Shown: one piece after another, positions 58,872 to 64,000 of the stretch
How positions within the stretch are numbered: position 1 is the first letter of the stretch
How the letters are laid out: each line of letters begins with the position of its first letter
Source: Arthrobotrys musiformis
Lineage: Eukaryota > Ascomycota > Orbiliomycetes > Orbiliales > Orbiliaceae
NCBI GenBank assembly: GCA_036971715.1
Contig: JAVHJL010000007.1
Coordinates: 1,178,001 to 1,242,000, forward strand
Length of the DNA stretch: 64,000 nt
Direction: 5' to 3'
Program-made: the position numbers and the translations under genes
The notes under the pieces: model-generated
What the model saw: only the letters and a program-made list of their open reading frames with translations
Database searches by the model: none
What the model was told of the DNA's origin: nothing

Positions 58872-61800
58872 TTATTCAGGGTCTATCTGGTTGGCGCTGT
58901 AATCTGAATCTTGTGATTCCTCAATCATCGAACTGCTCATGCCTAGGTCAGGAAGATTTACCCGCCTCCCTCGCCTTCTATAGGATGCCTCAGTAGTTGG
59001 AAATTCATCCTCGGCCGTGGGGTTAGCATAATGTTCTTCAGTAAATGACTCCCCCGGAAAATCAATGAGACTCATCTGCCCAGATTCAACTCCGGCTTCT
59101 CTCAGCTTTTGCATAAGATAGTCTGCGGGGTCGACGTCTGGAGAATTGACGGGCAAGAAGTTAGGCTTATATATCTGCGCGATGGTGACAAGATTATTGC
59201 TTGTACTCTTGCTAGATGGTGGCGGCGCGATGTATTCTCTTAATTGGTTAATCAACCCCCAGTCTAGGGGCTGTGGTTTGTAACCTCGCAATCCCGCCAC
59301 CATCGTTCCACTAGCGCTAGACGAAATCAAGGGGGGGTTGAACTCCGTTTGTGCTTGATCTTCTGCGACCTCTTCCTCAATATCTGATTGGATTTGAACT
59401 TCGGATTGTATTTGTTCCTCCGATTCTTCCGAACTTCCCGCCTCCATGAGTTCTCGTAAGGCTTGCTCGTTTCGCACTTTCGCGTGCACCCGTCGTCGAG
59501 GCGGTGAAGCCGCTGGATACCTATCTGACTCTGGCCGCCCCTCAGAAGGCTCATACAAAGACCCACTCTCTGACTCCTCTAAATCCTCCGAAGACCGGTA
59601 GGACGGTTCAAATTCGGACTGGTATTCCGCTTCGGCGTCTGAACGAAACATCCTCTCTACCACATCTTCTTCATTTACTCTACCGGCTGCTGGTTGAACC
59701 GCTCTGTTTATTTCGGGCCTGTTTATTCCCTCAGCTCCTGGCTGTCCTTGTAGGGGTGCCTGCGGCGATAATGCATTGAGATTTATTAATCCTTCAAGAC
59801 CAATTTGTACATTACCAGGCTGGTTCTGCTGGACGGAATTTATTACCCCTCCCGGGTCTACTCGTACCCCCTCGGGTTGGCTATTCTGTATAGACCCTAA
59901 CCTTATTCGCCCTTCTGGATCGATTTGAACGTCCTCAGCCCGGTTTCGCCGTATCCTTATCTGTACCTCTGGCCATCCTTCCGATTGTGCCTCCGATTGC
60001 TCGGATATAGAGCGCTGTGGCGAAGCCTGTTCGGCTCCGATATCTTCTGGATTTATTTGTTGCGCTGCGTCTCTTTGTACTCCTGCGCCTATCCGTTCAT
60101 CGACTTGTACTCCGATTTCTGGTCGAATCAACTCTTCCGTTTGCAGCTCTATCTCTACTTGGGTCGGCACTTCTGTTTGTATTCCAATTTCAGGCCGTAG
60201 GAGTTCTTCCGTTTGTAGTTCTTTTTCTGATTGTAGAGGACCCTCCGTCTGCATTCCCATCTCTGGATAGACTAACTCTTCTGTTTGCAATTCTTTCTCT
60301 GATTGGGGAGGCCCTTCGGTCTGCATTCCCATCTCAGGGTGGACCAGGGCCTCGGTCTGCATTCCCATCTCAGGATAGACTAACACCTCAGTTTGTAACT
60401 CCTTTTCTGATTGAGGGGGCCCTTCGGTCTGCATGCCCATTTCGGGACGAATCAAAAGCTCTGTTTGTAATTCTTTCTCTGATCGAGGGGGTCCTTCAGT
60501 TTGCATGCCCATTTCCGGGTAAACCAATGCCTCTGTTTGTAACTCTTTCTCTGATTGAGAGGGCCCTTCGGTCTGCATTCCCATCTCAGGATGGACCAGC
60601 GCCTCTGTTTGTAACTCTTTCTCTGATTGAGGGGGTCCTTCGGTCTGCATGCCCATTTCGGGACGAATCAACGGCTCCGTCTGTAATTCCTTCTCTGATT
60701 GAGGGGGTCCTTCAGTTTGCATGCCCATTTCCGGGTAAACTAACACCTCGGTTTGCAACTCTTTCTCTGATTGAGGGGGTCCTTCCGTCTGCATGCCCAT
60801 TTCTGAACGTATTAGATCTTCCGTCTGTAGCCTTTTCTCTGATTGAGGCGGCCCCTCTGTCTGCATGCCCGTTTCTAAGCGAATTAAATCTTCCGTCTGA
60901 AGCTTTTTCTCGGATTGAGGCGGTCCTTCAGTTTGCATTCCCGTTTCTGAACGAATTAAATCTTCCGTCTGCAGCTTTTTCTCTGACTGTATCGGCCCCT
61001 CTGTCTGCATTCCTACCTCCGGGTTTATAAATTCTGTCTGTAGCTCCCTTTCATACTGGGCTGGCCTCTCCGTTTGTATTCCTATTTCAGGATTGATCAG
61101 TTCATCCGTCTGCAATTCCATTTCTAACCGTATCGGTCTTTCTGTTTGCATCCCCATTTCTCCGAATATTGGGTATTCTGTTTGAGTGTCGAAGTTTAGC
61201 CGAGGAGGCCGTATTGGCTCTTCTGTCTGTGTCTCTATTTCGAACTCTACGGGATCGGTTTGTGTTCCTGTGTCGGACGACAGTCTTATTCGTCGTTCAG
61301 TTTGCATTTTCTTGTCTGGATGCGTTTGAGCGAGTGTTTCTAATTTCATCCGACCCTCCGACCCTGGCTCCCGTTGTGGAAAGACTTGATATGGTCCCTG
61401 TCGTTGGTTCCCTGCTGGAGGTTGGAAATCGTACGACTGCTCCGGTGGCTGCATTTGTTCTCCCTGTAGGAGCTCCGGGTGCCTCTGTTCAAAAGTACTA
61501 CTTGGAATCTGTGCCACGTTTGCAGATGGCTGTGATGAGAAAAGTTGCTGCAGATGGTTCAGGCTCCGTACTTCTTCCTCTTGTCGTGGCTGGGTCAGCT
61601 CGTGCTGTACGTAAATATTACGCGCATGCTTCAAAACCGAGGTGACGTATTCCCATTGCGCTACTATACCCGCCATCCACAAATCTTTATTCTGTGTTCC
61701 CGCAAAGCTGTTTTGTACAGCTGGAGGGGAGAAAACTGTCGTTCTCAAATTCGAAAGAGGTTCTGATATGATCTTAGAAAGGGAAAGTCCTACCTGCTCC

Positions 61801-62777
61801 TCTCGGGGGCTGGGACGTGACGTTCTCAGGCGGTTACTTTCCCGCCGCCTTTCTATAGCGGTGGTCTCCTCTGGGCGTCCCTGGAACTCGATCCCAGATA
61901 CAGGCTCAATACCAATGAGGGGATGGGAAGAATATGGTCTCGCCCAGTCTATTGCTACATAGGGTTGCTCGATTGCTTTTTGGACTTCTGGTTCATCTTC
62001 TAGTTCTTCCCTGCCGCTACGTTTCAAATTAATCGCCAGGTTCATAAACAAGCGCACGGATTTATCCACCGCTCCTAGAATGTTCATCCACCCCACGTTC
62101 AGAACTCTTTCAGCAACTTCCCTGAGATATAGGTTCAACATCGGGCCCGTCAAATAGTTCCACAAACCCGGATCGAGATGTGTTATCCCGCCCGTGACCG
62201 GTTCCCAACCTTGTTGACCCGTAGGACTTTCCTGGTTGCCTTCGGCGCGCCAAATCAATATCGAGTCGCTGAGCATTGTATCTGGAACGCCGATCAAAAA
62301 TCCACCAGGTTGTCGTTCTCTTTCCACATCTATAGCTTTCCAAGAGCTTGCGGGGTCCTCGAGCCCCGTATTTGCGATATCTATAATGCTTATGCCCGAG
62401 AGTTTCGCGAGGTCGAGCGTGATGACAGCGTATGGAATACTTCTGATCTCATATTTTCCGTTGCCCTGAGTCAATCTATTGCAATGTGAGTTGCTGTATA
62501 ATCCAATGGAGCGGATTTCGGGGCTCTGGTCGTAGGCATGTCTGTTCCAAATGGCTATGCCTTTGATCTGTATGGGCCGTCCCCTTAGTGTTCTATAGCA
62601 CTGAGAAAGATCTTGGTAGTTGGTATACGTGTAGCGATCAGGAGCTTGGTCCAGGGATTCCCGGAACCAAGTGTTGTCTCCTGTCTCGATGTTGATCTGC
62701 AACCAGGCGACAGAAAAGTGTGGGTTTAGGAGCTGAAGGACTAAAATGAAGGTTGTGACGAAGCCATGTTTTGCCAT
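58872..62777 (-). CDS. Large secreted protein with QTE-motif repeat array
   Basis: Intronless, 1301 residues. A signal peptide (MAKHGFVTTFILVLQLL...FSVAW) leads to a domain (residues about 25-210) homologous to the N-terminus of the protein at 38511-39866. Residues about 480-900 are an array of near-identical 24-residue units, each of two 12-mers of the form ELQTExLxxPEM and GMQTEGPPQSEK, with more than 30 QT[E/D] motifs at 12-residue steps. Its N-terminal edge has TQT versions (DTGTQTDP, ETQTEEP). One unit carries an extra 12-mer, showing recombination in half-units. The C-terminal third is acidic with Ser/Glu-rich repeats and ends in DYSANQIDPE. I know no homologue. The array is the main feature: extracellular low-complexity linker, adhesin-like stalk, or short-linear-motif array. 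Confidence 0.75.
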   Translation of the reverse strand: MAKHGFVTTFILVLQLLNPHFSVAWLQINIETGDNTWFRESLDQAPDRYTYTNYQDLSQCYRTLRGRPIQIKGIAIWNRHAYDQSPEIRSIGLYSNSHCNRLTQGNGKYEIRSIPYAVITLDLAKLSGISIIDIANTGLEDPASSWKAIDVERERQPGGFLIGVPDTMLSDSILIWRAEGNQESPTGQQGWEPVTGGITHLDPGLWNYLTGPMLNLYLREVAERVLNVGWMNILGAVDKSVRLFMNLAINLKRSGREELEDEPEVQKAIEQPYVAIDWARPYSSHPLIGIEPVSGIEFQGRPEETTAIERRRESNRLRTSRPSPREEQVGLSLSKIISEPLSNLRTTVFSPPAVQNSFAGTQNKDLWMAGIVAQWEYVTSVLKHARNIYVQHELTQPRQEEEVRSLNHLQQLFSSQPSANVAQIPSSTFEQRHPELLQGEQMQPPEQSYDFQPPAGNQRQGPYQVFPQREPGSEGRMKLETLAQTHPDKKMQTERRIRLSSDTGTQTDPVEFEIETQTEEPIRPPRLNFDTQTEYPIFGEMGMQTERPIRLEMELQTDELINPEIGIQTERPAQYERELQTEFINPEVGMQTEGPIQSEKKLQTEDLIRSETGMQTEGPPQSEKKLQTEDLIRLETGMQTEGPPQSEKRLQTEDLIRSEMGMQTEGPPQSEKELQTEVLVYPEMGMQTEGPPQSEKELQTEPLIRPEMGMQTEGPPQSEKELQTEALVHPEMGMQTEGPSQSEKELQTEALVYPEMGMQTEGPPRSEKELQTELLIRPEMGMQTEGPPQSEKELQTEVLVYPEMGMQTEALVHPEMGMQTEGPPQSEKELQTEELVYPEMGMQTEGPLQSEKELQTEELLRPEIGIQTEVPTQVEIELQTEELIRPEIGVQVDERIGAGVQRDAAQQINPEDIGAEQASPQRSISEQSEAQSEGWPEVQIRIRRNRAEDVQIDPEGRIRLGSIQNSQPEGVRVDPGGVINSVQQNQPGNVQIGLEGLINLNALSPQAPLQGQPGAEGINRPEINRAVQPAAGRVNEEDVVERMFRSDAEAEYQSEFEPSYRSSEDLEESESGSLYEPSEGRPESDRYPAASPPRRRVHAKVRNEQALRELMEAGSSEESEEQIQSEVQIQSDIEEEVAEDQAQTEFNPPLISSSASGTMVAGLRGYKPQPLDWGLINQLREYIAPPPSSKSTSNNLVTIAQIYKPNFLPVNSPDVDPADYLMQKLREAGVESGQMSLIDFPGESFTEEHYANPTAEDEFPTTEASYRRRGRRVNLPDLGMSSSMIEESQDSDYSANQIDPE
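60160..61040 (-). repeat. 72-bp tandem repeat array within the QTE protein gene
   Basis: At least ten units of 72 bp (24 codons) with small differences run through the coding sequence. Similarity is highest at about 60240-60900 and decays toward both ends. Each unit is itself a duplicated 36-bp half. Confidence 0.85.
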
Positions 62778-64000
62778 GTTGTTGGGGCCTTCATATGCTA
62801 GCTTAAAGAGACGCTTTCTATACGGTTGTTTGATACGGGGTGGGGGAAAACGTGGTGAGCTCGCTAGCGTGATATCGATAGAAAGGCATCATCGGCCCAC
62901 GAGTTAATTAGTTTTTAGTCGGAATCGAGACCTATGCGGCACGTGCCTTCGGCCTTTCGGAATTCTCAAGTCGGCGGAAAATTATGTGGCGCTACCTAGC
63001 TACATGTATTATGTTCAACGAATTTTCGTCGATGTAAACCGTTTTACCTTACCGGCATTATTTCGCCATGCAATCAAGATAGGTTTTTGCGAGCGTGTAC
63101 AGCAGCGGCCTTAAACTTTGGCAATTTAATGCTGCAAACTCGCTCGATACTGCTTGTGTTTGATGGTTTTATGGTTGCCCTTCATATATCTAATTATATA
63201 TACAATTTCCTGGAAAGTATCCCATCCCGATACACCTATTACAATGTCTTCAATGCCATAGCTGAAATTAGAGGTACTTTTACAATTATATAGATGTTAA
63301 GGCAAATTTCGAATATGGCGAATTCGCCGAATTTTATTGGTCTGATAGAAGCTCAATGCATTTTCATGGAAAATATCTGACTTCGCCAATCTAGATTCTA
63401 TACATTTATCATCTATGGGCAATTTTGAGGCAATTTATTTGTGGCCGGCTTTGCAAACTATGACAGCCAACGACTTCTGAATCCTTAGATTCGTAGTTTA
63501 CTTGCTCAAACTCTCTTAATATCGAAGTTCGAGTGGTCGCCTCGTGCCTGGCCACCTGGTGCCGAAATATCATGTTATCGAACATTGACCCCGTTTCCTC
63601 AATTAAGACCTAAAATTAGTGACGACCCGACCCGGCCCTGTACTACGGCAGCCAATTTTGAATCTAGATTTAGAGCCGAAGTACTAGATCCGTCCATATG
63701 CCACAGCGTTACTAGAAACTGCGGGCCAAGACGCACGCGGAATCGACCACAGTATTCACTGAAATGCGGATGGGCATATCGAGCATCACGCTATGGTGTG
63801 TTTGTATCTTATGTTCGAAGTCTATAGCTCAGGATCTCTTTGAATGGCCGCAAACATGGCCATTTGTCATATATGTTCGGCCCGTCGATATAAGAGACAA
63901 AAAAATTATCAGCGCAGATGATGTATACCTTCGTAGGTCCTCCTCAATTTCAATGCCGTATACGAGCCTATTGCTCAAGTTAATGTGAAGTCAAGGTCAA
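62778..64000. other. Intergenic, nothing recognised
   Basis: Left part is the promoter side of the QTE protein gene. The rest is stop-rich in all frames with no recognisable coding or RNA feature up to the window edge. Confidence 0.5.

Noticed and set aside
60017..61030. 337-codon plus-strand frame full of Leu/Phe
   Set aside because: Antisense shadow of the 72-bp tandem repeat of the QTE protein; repeats keep such frames open without selection.

Overview
This window is nuclear DNA of a filamentous ascomycete (Pezizomycotina). The genes are cut by short introns, mostly 48-107 nt, with GTAAGT/GTACGT/GTATGT-type donors, CTAAC-like branch points and CAG/TAG acceptors. The core genes (NUP49, FIP1, PHO84, TYW1, ULA1, XAP5, HEI10, a SNF2-PHD remodeller) are the usual fungal set. 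The secreted orphan families and gene-poor AT-rich spacers would suit a nematode-trapping fungus (Orbiliomycetes), but that placement is a guess; only the Pezizomycotina assignment is firm. Exon coordinates below were worked out by hand from reading frame, splice motif and family similarity.

Layout. 0.9-3.2 kb: dynamin-like GTPase whose last intron lacks a GT donor. 3.2-9.0 kb: gene-poor. 9.0-10.9 kb: secreted proline-tailed protein. 11.5-12.5 kb: F-box-like protein with C-terminal membrane segments. 13.7-15.0 kb: HEI10-type RING meiotic protein. 15.9-16.4 kb: RNase H. 16.4-19.9 kb: gene-poor. 19.9-23.3 kb: NUP49 and FIP1 diverging from one 347-bp promoter region. 24.3-27.0 kb: probable ZIP2/SHOC1 (XPF-like meiotic protein). 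27.24-27.38 kb: a tRNA gene with an unusual intron. 28.1-33.2 kb: SNF2 remodeller with PHD finger. 34.7-37.9 kb: UFO1-like F-box/UIM protein. 38.5-39.9 kb: secreted orphan protein. 39.9-41.6 kb: F-box protein. 42.3-44.2 kb: phosphate transporter. 44.2-49.6 kb: gene-poor. 49.6-51.5 kb: ULA1. 52.1-53.9 kb: AT-hook protein. 54.2-55.4 kb: XAP5/FAM50. 55.7-58.2 kb: TYW1. 58.9-62.8 kb: a 1301-residue secreted protein with a long QTE-motif repeat array.

The most striking observation is the tRNA gene on the minus strand at 27243-27377. Removing 63 nt that begin GTAAGT, contain CTAAC 15 nt from the end and finish TTAG leaves a perfect 72-nt tRNA-Gly(UCC) cloverleaf. The junction lies between positions 33 and 34, inside the anticodon loop, and not at 37/38 where nuclear tRNA introns are expected. 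The intron looks exactly like the spliceosomal introns of neighbouring mRNA genes, which suggests a Pol III tRNA transcript matured by the spliceosome.

Functional themes: two pro-crossover (ZMM) meiotic proteins, HEI10 and a ZIP2/SHOC1 candidate, lie about 10 kb apart; three F-box proteins and the NEDD8 E1 subunit ULA1 belong to the cullin-RING ubiquitin system; two secreted orphan proteins (38.5 kb and 58.9 kb) share an N-terminal domain.
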